Source: Roseovarius sp. SCSIO 43702
GTDB taxonomy: Bacteria > Pseudomonadota > Alphaproteobacteria > Rhodobacterales > Rhodobacteraceae
Direction: 5' to 3'
Assembly: GCF_019599045.1 (NCBI RefSeq)
Contig: NZ_CP080623.1
Coordinates: 2,316,501-2,380,500, forward strand
DNA length: 64,000 bases
Made by a program: the position numbers and the translations under genes. The notes beneath the pieces were generated by a model. That model searched no databases and had not been told where the DNA came from. It saw only the letters and a program-made list of their open reading frames with translations. Numbering within the stretch: the first letter of the stretch is position 1; every line of letters begins with the position of its first letter. This document shows positions 57,119 to 64,000 of this stretch, one piece after another.

Positions 57119-58903
57119 TCACTGGTCCCTGCCCGGCCCCAGGTAGGCTTCGATCACCGCCGGGTTCCGGCGTATCTCGGCGGGCGTGCCCTCGGCGATC
57201 AGGTGGCCCTCGTTCAGCACCGCGATCCGGTCGCAAAGCTGGTTGATGAGATGCAGGTCGTGATCCACCAGCAGGATGCCGATCCCGAAATCCCGCGTCA
57301 GTCCGCGCAACTGCTCCATCAGCGCGGCGGTCTCCTCGGCGTTCATGCCCGCCGCCGGCTCGTCGAGGAACAGGATCGACGGCTCGCAGGCCAGGGCACG
57401 GGCGATCTCGACCCGGCGCTGGTCCCCGTAGGACAGCGTGCCCGCATCCTCCGCCGCCTTCGCCTCGAGGCCCATCCGCGCGATCGCCGACTGCGCGCGC
57501 GCCTGCGCATCGCGCCCGCCCTTCGTCGAGAGCGCCGCCACCAGCACGTTCTGGTAGACGCTGAGCGTCGAGAACAGCCGGATGTTCTGGAATGTCCGCG
57601 CGATCCCGCGATCCGCGACCTGCGGCGAGCTCAGCCCGGTCAGGTCCTCGCCCCCGCGCCGCACCCGCCCCTCCGAGGGCGTCAGGATGCCCGAGAGCAT
57701 GTTGAGATAGGTGGTCTTGCCCGACCCGTTCGGCCCGATGAGCCCGACGATCTCGCCCGGCTCGATCGAAAGCGACACGTCGTCGACCGCCGTCAGCCCG
57801 CCGAACCGCATCGTAAGGTTCTCCGCGACGAGGCGGCTCTCCTCCTCGACCTCGCGCTCCGAGGGCGGCGCGGCGGCGGTGTCGGGCGTCCTGGGAAACA
57901 GGCGCTCTTCCCATTCCTTCAGCCCGGCCAGCCCGTCTGCCTTGCGGAACATCGCGATGAGGATGATGAGACCGATCCCGATCTGCGCCGTGCCGAGGAC
58001 CGGCGGCATCTCGAGGCCGCCGATGCTGAACCCGCTTTCCAGCCGCCGCAGAAGCTCGGTGACGAGCGTGATGACCACCGCGCCGGTGACGGCCCCCGTG
58101 ACCGTGCTCATGCCGCCCACGATAAGCATCGCCAGAAGCAGGAAGGTATCGGCGAAATAGAACTTCTTCGCGCTGAACGCGCCCAGGAAATGCGCGATGA
58201 GCGCCCCGGCCAACGCCATCACCGCCGCGCTCAGCACCCAGGCGATCAGCCGCTCGCGCCGGATGCGCACGCCGACCGCCCCGGCCGAGATCGCGTCCTC
58301 CCGCCCCGCCCGCAGCCGCAGGCCCGAGACCGAATCGCGGTAGAGCCGCGCCACGATCAGAGCGAGGATACATCCGATCGCGGCGGTCCAGAGCCCGGTC
58401 TCGCGCGGCACGCCGAAGAAGGATTGCGCGCCCCGCGTCACGTCGCGCCAGCCGATGATGACCCCGTGCACGATGATCAGAAGACCCAGCGTCGCGATCA
58501 CCGCCGCCGACCCCTCGAGCCGCCCGATCGCCAGCCCGATGACCAGCGCCACCAGCGCGGTGAACACCACCGCCACCGCCGTCGCCGACACGAGGTCGAG
58601 CTGCGTGGTGGCCAGCCACTCCGGCAGCTTGGGCAGCGTCGCGGTCTTGAGCGGCACCGGCAGCGTCAGGATCGACGCCGCATAGGCCCCGATCCCCATG
58701 AACGCCACGTGCCCGAAGCTCAGGATGCCGCTGTTGCCGGTATAGATCCCGATGCCCACGACGCCGATGAGCGATATGAAGAAGACCGTGAGGATGCGCT
58801 CCGTCGCCACGCCCATCGCCTGCGCGAGGAACACCGCCGCCACCGTCAGGACGACGATGGCCAGAACCGATGCCAGGATGTGCAGACGTGGCGAAACGAT
58901 CAT
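57119..58903 (-). CDS. LivM-LivG fusion: ABC permease joined to ATPase
   Basis: 594 residues. Residues 1-330 are a LivM permease with about nine helices (GVVGIGIYTGNSGILSFGHVAFMGIGAYAA, in part; coupling loop AGREDAISAGAVGV). Residues 360-594 are a LivG ATPase with LIGPNGSGKTTYLNML, GIARTFQNIRLF, LSYGDQRRVEIARAL and LFLDEPAAGMN. Separate genes are the norm, although such fusions do occur. Start at ATG 58903 after GGGAGGGGGCGCTC. First gene of the seven-gene operon. Confidence 0.92.
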   Translation of the reverse strand: MIVSPRLHILASVLAIVVLTVAAVFLAQAMGVATERILTVFFISLIGVVGIGIYTGNSGILSFGHVAFMGIGAYAASILTLPVPLKTATLPKLPEWLATTQLDLVSATAVAVVFTALVALVIGLAIGRLEGSAAVIATLGLLIIVHGVIIGWRDVTRGAQSFFGVPRETGLWTAAIGCILALIVARLYRDSVSGLRLRAGREDAISAGAVGVRIRRERLIAWVLSAAVMALAGALIAHFLGAFSAKKFYFADTFLLLAMLIVGGMSTVTGAVTGAVVITLVTELLRRLESGFSIGGLEMPPVLGTAQIGIGLIILIAMFRKADGLAGLKEWEERLFPRTPDTAAAPPSEREVEEESRLVAENLTMRFGGLTAVDDVSLSIEPGEIVGLIGPNGSGKTTYLNMLSGILTPSEGRVRRGGEDLTGLSSPQVADRGIARTFQNIRLFSTLSVYQNVLVAALSTKGGRDAQARAQSAIARMGLEAKAAEDAGTLSYGDQRRVEIARALACEPSILFLDEPAAGMNAEETAALMEQLRGLTRDFGIGILLVDHDLHLINQLCDRIAVLNEGHLIAEGTPAEIRRNPAVIEAYLGPGRDQ

Positions 58904-58929
58904 GAGCGCCCCCTCCCGATGACACCCCC

Positions 58930-59000
58930 AAGCTTTGATATATTTTTTCCATAGTCAATCTTTTTCATTTTCTTGATAGATTATTTTCTTATACTCGGGG
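58930..59000. promoter_or_regulatory. AT-rich divergent control region
   Basis: A roughly 70-base AT-rich patch lies between livMG and the rpiR-type gene in otherwise very GC-rich DNA. It has a weak direct repeat beginning ATAG at 58951 and 58976 (about 11 of 15 positions) and a TATACT hexamer at 58990 that could be a -10 for the plus-strand genes. It is the expected binding site of the adjacent regulator. Confidence 0.5.
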
Positions 59001-59019
59001 TCGTAACCGGGGGGCGATC

Positions 59020-59874
59020 ATGCAGGTTCTCGAACGTATCGCGGCCATCGAGCCCGACCTGACGGCGGCCGAGCGCAAGCTGCGCACCGCGCTCATGGCC
59101 GACTACCCGTTCGCGGGGCTCGAACCGATTCAGTCGCTCGCCGAGCGGACGCGGACCTCCTCGCCCACCATTTCGCGTTTCGTCACCAAGCTCGGATTCG
59201 GCGGCTACCAGGAGTTCCAGCGCCACCTCATAGAGGAGCTGAAGGAGGGCAACCGCTCGCCGCTCGACCTGCATGAGCGCGACCGGCAGGTGCAGGGCGA
59301 ATTCCTCGACGATTTCGTGGCCCGCGCCGGCGAGATCGTGCGCGCCTCCACGGCGGCCACGACCCACGCGCAATTCGCCCGCATGACCGACATGCTGGCC
59401 GATCCCAAGCGCGCGGTCCACGTGATCGGCGGGCGAATCAGCGACGCCATCGCGCTCTATCTCTCGCGCCACCTCCGCCAGATGCGCCGCGACGTGTTCC
59501 ACCTTCCCTCGGACCCCGAGATCTGGCCCGAATACCTGCTTCGGATGCGCCCCCGCGACATACTCTTCATCGTCGATTTCCGCCGCTACCAGCCAAGCCT
59601 CGCCGAACTGGCCGAGCGCGCCGCCGACGGGCGCGGCGCCCAGGTATTCCTCATGACCGACAAGTGGCTCTCGCCCGTTTCGCGCCATGCGCGCGAGGTG
59701 GTCGCGGTGCCCATCGACAGCGGCACGGTCTGGGACAGCTACTCGGGCGCCCTCACCCTCGTCGAGGCGATGGTGACGCGCATCGCCGAAGAGACATGGG
59801 ACGACACCCGCAAGCGCATCAAGTCATGGGACGCCATGCGCCTCGACACCAAGGAGACCCCGAATGATCCGTGA
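59020..59874 (+). CDS. MurR/RpiR family transcriptional regulator
   Basis: 284 residues. HTH_6 at about 1-77 (LAERTRTSSPTISRFVTKLGFGGYQEFQRHL, in part) and a SIS sugar/phosphate-binding domain at about 120-260 (VHVIGGRISDAIALYLSRHL; DILFIVDFRRY). SIS domains usually sense phosphorylated metabolites. That fits a pathway that contains a kinase. Overlaps the next gene by 11 bases. Confidence 0.93.
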   Translation: MQVLERIAAIEPDLTAAERKLRTALMADYPFAGLEPIQSLAERTRTSSPTISRFVTKLGFGGYQEFQRHLIEELKEGNRSPLDLHERDRQVQGEFLDDFVARAGEIVRASTAATTHAQFARMTDMLADPKRAVHVIGGRISDAIALYLSRHLRQMRRDVFHLPSDPEIWPEYLLRMRPRDILFIVDFRRYQPSLAELAERAADGRGAQVFLMTDKWLSPVSRHAREVVAVPIDSGTVWDSYSGALTLVEAMVTRIAEETWDDTRKRIKSWDAMRLDTKETPNDP

Positions 59875-61177
59875 TCCGCTGATTTTCGCCGCCACGTCCG
59901 ACCTCGCCGGCAAGATGCGCGGCAAGGCGTTCCCGGCCTCGCAACTCGAAAAGCGGCTCGAGCGCGGCATCGGCTGGGTGCCCACCAACGCGCTCATTAC
60001 CTGTTTCGACACCATCGCGGAATCGCCCTTCGGCTCGCTCGGGGATCTCGCGATCATGCCCGACCGCGACGCCTCCTACGAGATCGACTTCGAGGACGGC
60101 ACCCCGCCCGAGCGGTTCATCCTGGGCGACATCACCACGCCCGAGGGCGCGCCGTGGCTGGGCTGCACGCGCGGCGCGCTGCGCTCGGCGCTGGACCGTC
60201 TCCACCGGGTCACCGGGCTCACGCTGAACGCCGCCTTCGAGCATGAATTCCAGCTTCGGACGGACACCCCCGCCATGGGTGAGGCATTCACGCTCCAGGG
60301 CCTCTCCCGCCGCCGCGCCATGGGCGAGGCGCTCGTCGCGGCCATGGCACAGGCGGGCCTGGGCGAGGACACGTTCCTCAAGGAATACGGCGCCGAGCAG
60401 TTCGAGGTGACGGTGAAACCCGCCCCCGGCCTCGCCTCGGCCGACATCGCCGCGGTCCTGCGCGAGCTCATCCACTTCACCGCCCGTCGCCATGGCGAGA
60501 AGGCGACGCTCTCGCCCATCCTCGACCCCGCGGGCGTCGGCAACGGCGTGCATATCCACATGAGCTTCCTCGACGAATCGGGCGCCCCCGCCACCCATGA
60601 CGGGAACGGCCCCTGCGGCATGACCGAGATCACCGGACAGTTCATCGCGGGCATTCTCGCGCATCTCGACGCGATCATCGCCTTCGCCGCGCCCTCGGCC
60701 ATCTCCTACACCCGCCTCACCCCGCATCGCTGGAGCGCGGCCTTCAACAACCTCGGCTTCCGCGACCGCGAGGCGGCGGTGCGCATCTGCCCGGTGCAGG
60801 GCACCGACCCGGCCAGCATCGCGCGCCAGTACAATTTCGAGTTCCGCGCCGCCGACGCCACCGCCTCCCCGCATCTCGTGCTCGCGGCCGTGGTCCATGC
60901 GGGCTGCCAGGGGATCGAGGACGCGCTGCCCATGCCCGAGGCCACCGAGGAGGATCTCTCGCTTCTTTCCGAGAACGCGCTGGCCGAACGCGGGCTCGGG
61001 GCGCTGCCCTCCGACCTCGCGACCGCGCTCGACCGGCTCGAGGCCAGCGACACGGTGCGCGGCTGGTTCGCGGACGGTCTCGTCGATGTCTACCTCGCCC
61101 ACAAGCGCGGCGAGCTGGACCACGCGATGAGCCTTGACGAGGAGGCCCGCCTCGCGGCCTATGCCACCGTCTACTGA
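59864..61177 (+). CDS. glutamine synthetase family ligase (PuuA/GlnA3-like)
   Basis: 437 residues. GS catalytic features: EHEFQLR and EQFEVTVKP (metal Glu), GVGNGVHIHMSF (the His of HxH), SYTRLTPHRWSAAFNN and NFEFRAADATASPHL. It lacks adenylylation-type features and sits in a catabolic operon. It is therefore more likely a gamma-glutamylating ligase of an amine than biosynthetic glutamine synthetase. Coupled with the regulator gene. Confidence 0.88.
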   Translation: MIRDPLIFAATSDLAGKMRGKAFPASQLEKRLERGIGWVPTNALITCFDTIAESPFGSLGDLAIMPDRDASYEIDFEDGTPPERFILGDITTPEGAPWLGCTRGALRSALDRLHRVTGLTLNAAFEHEFQLRTDTPAMGEAFTLQGLSRRRAMGEALVAAMAQAGLGEDTFLKEYGAEQFEVTVKPAPGLASADIAAVLRELIHFTARRHGEKATLSPILDPAGVGNGVHIHMSFLDESGAPATHDGNGPCGMTEITGQFIAGILAHLDAIIAFAAPSAISYTRLTPHRWSAAFNNLGFRDREAAVRICPVQGTDPASIARQYNFEFRAADATASPHLVLAAVVHAGCQGIEDALPMPEATEEDLSLLSENALAERGLGALPSDLATALDRLEASDTVRGWFADGLVDVYLAHKRGELDHAMSLDEEARLAAYATVY

Positions 61178-61200
61178 CCCGCGCGATGCGAGAGGATTCG

Positions 61201-64000
61201 ATGATCGACTTTGACGCCACGCCCCCCGCGCTGTCCCTCGACGCGCTCGCCGACCTGGCGCAGCGGCATTTCGGGCTCTCGGGCGCGCTCACGCCCCTCG
61301 CCTCCGAGCGCGACCAGAACGCGCGCCTCGACACCGGCTCGGCCTCCTACGTGGTCAAGCTCGCCAACGCCGCCGAGGATCCCGCGCATCTCGAGATGCA
61401 GAACGCGGCGCTCGCGCATATCGAGGCATGCGGCATCACCGGCACGCCGCGCCTCGTGCCCACCCTCTCGGGCGCACCGATGGAAACCGTGTCGCACGAG
61501 GGGGCAAGCCACGCGCTCCGTGTCGTCACCTGGCTCTCCGGTCCGCTGCTCAGCGGCGCCCCCCGCAGCACGCCGCAACTGCGCAGCCTCGGCGCCTTCA
61601 TGGGCCGCCTCACCCGCGCGCTCCAGGGCTTCGGTCACAAGGCGGCGCACCGCCCCGACTTCGTGTGGTCGCTCGATCACGTCGCGCGCCTGCGCCCCTG
61701 GGCCGACGAGATCGCGGAGGCCGCCGACCGCGCCCGCGTCATCGCCCTCTTCGACCGCTACGAGGATCAGGTCGCCCCGCGCCTGCCCGCCCTGCGCGCC
61801 TCGGTCCTCCATCAGGACGCCAACGACAACAACGTGATCGTGGACGCGGACGATCCCGACCGCGTGACCGGCCTCATAGATTTCGGCGACATGGCCTTCG
61901 GTCGCACCGTGAACGAGCTCGCGATCACGCTGGCCTATGCCCTTCTCGACGCCGAAGACCTCTACACCGCGATGCGCGCCGTGATCGAGGGCTACGTGGC
62001 CGAGTTCCCCCTCACCGCCCCCGAGGCCGACGTGCTCTTCGATCTCATGCGGATGCGGCTCGTGGCCAGCGTCTGCATCTCCTCGCACCAGATCAAGGCG
62101 CATCCCGGGAACGACTACCTGCTCGTCTCGCAGAAACCCGCCTTCGCGCTGCTGGACAGGCTGGACCGGATTGACCCCGCCTTCATGACCGCGCTCTGCC
62201 GCAAGGCGGCGGGCCACGACGCGGTGCCGACCGCCCCCGCGATCCGGGCCGATCTCGCGGCGCGCCCCCCGGCTCCCCTCTGCCCGCCCTCGCTCAGGCG
62301 CGCGGCGCGCATGGCGCTCCTGATGGATGGCACCTATCCCGACATGCCCGCCTACTCCGACCGCGCCTTCGACGACTGGCTTGGCACCCACCGCCCCGAG
62401 TCGCTGCCCGACAACGTCCCCTTCTACGGCATGGGCCCCTATGGCGAGGTGCGCAGCGTCTACACGTCCGAGCAATTCGCCGACGCGGCCTCGCCCGAGC
62501 GGCGCACGCGGCACATGGGGATCGACGTCTTCGGCCCGGCGGGCACCCCCGTCCTTGCGCCGCTCGACGGCCGCGTCCGGCGCGCCACCTACAACGCCGA
62601 CCCGCTCGACTACGGCAATCTCCTGATCCTCGAACACGAAACCGCCGACGGCCTGCCCTTCTTCACCCTCTACGGCCACCTCGCCGGCGAGGGGCTGGCA
62701 ACCGAGGGCGCGACCGTCCGCGCCGGCGACACGATCGCGCGGTTCGGCGACTGGCACGAGAACGGCGGCTGGTCGCCGCACCTGCATTTCCAGGTCATGT
62801 CGACCATGCTCTCGCAATCCGACAACTTCTTCGGCGTGGGCCATGACAGCCATTGGGACATCTGGTCGGACATCTGCCTCGACCCGCTCCCGCTCCTCGG
62901 TCTCACGCCCGAAACCTTCACCGTCGATCCCAACCCGCCCGAGGCGCTGATGCGCCGCCGCGCCGATCACCTCAGCCCCGCGCTCTCGGTCTCCTACCGC
63001 AACAAGCTCAAGATCGTGCGCGGCCGCGGCCCCTGGCTCATCGACCACACCGGGCGGCACTTCCTCGACGCGGTGAACAACATCACCCATGTCGGCCACT
63101 GTCACCCGCATGTGGTGAACGCGCTCGCCGCGCAGGCCGCGACGCTCAACACCAACACCCGCTACCTGGGCGAGCCGATCCTCGACTATTCCGAACGCCT
63201 CGCCGCCAGGCTCCCCGAGGGGCTCGACACGCTCTTCTTCGTCAATTCCGGCTCCGAGGCGAACGAGCTTGCGCTGCGCATCGCGCGCACGGCGCTGGGG
63301 CGCAAGAACACCGTCGTGCTCGACTGGGCCTATCACGGCAACACCGGCGGCATGGTCGATGTCTCGCCTTACAAGTTCAAGCGCAAAGGCGGCTTCCCCA
63401 AGCCCGATTTCGTCGAGATCGCGGAGTTCCCCGACGCCTATCGCGGCACCCATCGCGGCATGACCCAGGAGACGGCGACCGCCTATGCCGCGGACGTGGC
63501 GCGCTGTCTCGACGACATCGAGGCCGCCACCGGCTCGGGCGCGGCGAGCTTCATCGCCGAATCGGTGTCCGGCGTGGGCGGCCAGGTCTTCTACCCGCCG
63601 GGCTATCTCGAGGCCGCCTACGCGCATGTGCGCGCCCGCGGCGGCGTCTGCATCGCCGACGAGGTGCAATGCGGCTTCGGACGCATGGGCGATGCCTTCT
63701 GGGCCTTCGAGACACAGGGCGTCACCCCCGATATCGTCGTGATGGGCAAACCCATCGGCAACGGCCACCCGCTCGCCGCCGTGGCGACGACACGCGCGCT
63801 GGCCGAGAAGTTCCGCACCGGCATGGAATATTTCAACTCCTTCGGCGGCAATCCCGTCTCGATGGCCGTGGGCATGGCCGTGCTCGACGTGATCGAGAGC
63901 GAAGACCTCCAGGCCCGCGCCAGGGCCACCGGCGATCACCTCATGGCGTGCTTCCGTGACCTCGCCACGCGGCACCCGCTCATCGGTGACGTGCGCGGGC
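61201..64000 (+). CDS. three-domain protein: APH-type kinase, M23 metallopeptidase, class III PLP phospholyase (partial)
   Basis: 933 codons are visible, with no stop before the window edge. Residues about 10-320 form an aminoglycoside-phosphotransferase-like kinase ([10 protein letters not shown] with His204, Asp206; DFGD at 227). Residues about 430-560 form an M23 peptidase with all zinc motifs: HxxxD (438-442), His493 in YGHL, and HLH at 527-529. Residues about 590 on form a class III PLP enzyme with [28 protein letters not shown] and Lys850 in [11 protein letters not shown]. The last domain resembles human ETNPPL/PHYKPL phospholyases, and the kinase resembles hydroxylysine kinase. No signal peptide, so the protein is cytoplasmic. 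Start at ATG 61201 after GCGAGAGGATTCG; an in-frame ATG at 61186 is possible. Confidence 0.88.
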   Translation, partial: MIDFDATPPALSLDALADLAQRHFGLSGALTPLASERDQNARLDTGSASYVVKLANAAEDPAHLEMQNAALAHIEACGITGTPRLVPTLSGAPMETVSHEGASHALRVVTWLSGPLLSGAPRSTPQLRSLGAFMGRLTRALQGFGHKAAHRPDFVWSLDHVARLRPWADEIAEAADRARVIALFDRYEDQVAPRLPALRASVLHQDANDNNVIVDADDPDRVTGLIDFGDMAFGRTVNELAITLAYALLDAEDLYTAMRAVIEGYVAEFPLTAPEADVLFDLMRMRLVASVCISSHQIKAHPGNDYLLVSQKPAFALLDRLDRIDPAFMTALCRKAAGHDAVPTAPAIRADLAARPPAPLCPPSLRRAARMALLMDGTYPDMPAYSDRAFDDWLGTHRPESLPDNVPFYGMGPYGEVRSVYTSEQFADAASPERRTRHMGIDVFGPAGTPVLAPLDGRVRRATYNADPLDYGNLLILEHETADGLPFFTLYGHLAGEGLATEGATVRAGDTIARFGDWHENGGWSPHLHFQVMSTMLSQSDNFFGVGHDSHWDIWSDICLDPLPLLGLTPETFTVDPNPPEALMRRRADHLSPALSVSYRNKLKIVRGRGPWLIDHTGRHFLDAVNNITHVGHCHPHVVNALAAQAATLNTNTRYLGEPILDYSERLAARLPEGLDTLFFVNSGSEANELALRIARTALGRKNTVVLDWAYHGNTGGMVDVSPYKFKRKGGFPKPDFVEIAEFPDAYRGTHRGMTQETATAYAADVARCLDDIEAATGSGAASFIAESVSGVGGQVFYPPGYLEAAYAHVRARGGVCIADEVQCGFGRMGDAFWAFETQGVTPDIVVMGKPIGNGHPLAAVATTRALAEKFRTGMEYFNSFGGNPVSMAVGMAVLDVIESEDLQARARATGDHLMACFRDLATRHPLIGDVRG

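Noticed and set aside
61171..63975. 934-codon open frame antisense to the three-domain protein
   Set aside because: Same GC-driven artefact. The plus-strand frame carries kinase, M23 and PLP motifs in order.

Overview
The window is a high-GC chromosomal segment from an alphaproteobacterium, most likely a member of the Rhodobacterales (Roseobacter group). The evidence is a circularly permuted two-piece tmRNA gene encoding the tag ANDNRAPVALAA, an alpha-type SspB, the split hisB-hisH / hisA / hisF-hisE arrangement, a DUF4169 plus ribbon-helix-helix gene pair, and many amine and amino-acid uptake and catabolic genes. Gene density is very high and start/stop overlaps (ATGA, TGATG) are common. I saw no insertion sequence, prophage, CRISPR array or rRNA.

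Layout. 1-7.2 kb: a stress cassette with three Hsp20 genes, a ClpG/ClpK-like AAA+ disaggregase, two HdeD-like membrane proteins, an NDUFS4-like protein and an NDH-2-like flavoprotein. 7.3-11 kb: a guanidino-modifying enzyme and a Tat-exported oligopeptide-type binding protein, divergent from a LysR regulator. 11-18.7 kb: a cobalamin-riboswitch operon on the minus strand with receptor, binding protein, permease, ATPase, CbiZ salvage enzyme and its own ExbB-ExbD-ExbD-TonB energy module. 18.8-24.6 kb: class III aminotransferase, two DadA/PuuB-like amine oxidoreductases, an enolase-superfamily enzyme and a rhodanese. 24.6-31.9 kb: two DUF805 paralogues leading into an overlapping DUF4129-DUF4350-MoxR-DUF58-SpoIIM-RDD operon. 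32-35 kb: L-serine deaminase, EamA exporter, thiamine pyrophosphokinase. 35-43.7 kb: a large acidic protein, ssrA, a chromate pair (rhodanese-ChrB, ChrA), SspB, fumarase C, small conserved proteins and a diguanylate cyclase. 43.7-49.4 kb: hisB-hisH-glsA, hisA and hisF-hisE-Dabb, separated by oppositely oriented genes for small exported proteins. 49.4-51.4 kb: CoA-binding protein, a possible small RNA, a zinc-ribbon protein, RlmB and a tRNA-Tyr.

51.6-64 kb: the most interesting region. A seven-gene minus-strand operon (LivMG fusion, binding protein, LivF, LivH, N-formylglutamate-amidohydrolase-like, cysteine hydrolase, class III aminotransferase) is divergent, across an AT-rich control region, from a MurR/RpiR regulator, a glutamine-synthetase-like ligase and a very large three-domain protein cut by the window edge. 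That protein joins a small-molecule kinase, an intact M23 metallopeptidase and a class III PLP enzyme resembling phosphoethanolamine/phosphohydroxylysine phospholyases. I infer a pathway that imports an amino alcohol or hydroxylated amino acid, possibly as a conjugate, and degrades it by phosphorylation and ammonia-phosphate elimination. The substrate is unknown.

All calls are from reading the sequence and knowledge of the protein families; no database search was run. Protein lengths and starts follow ribosome-binding sites, signal sequences and overlaps with neighbours.
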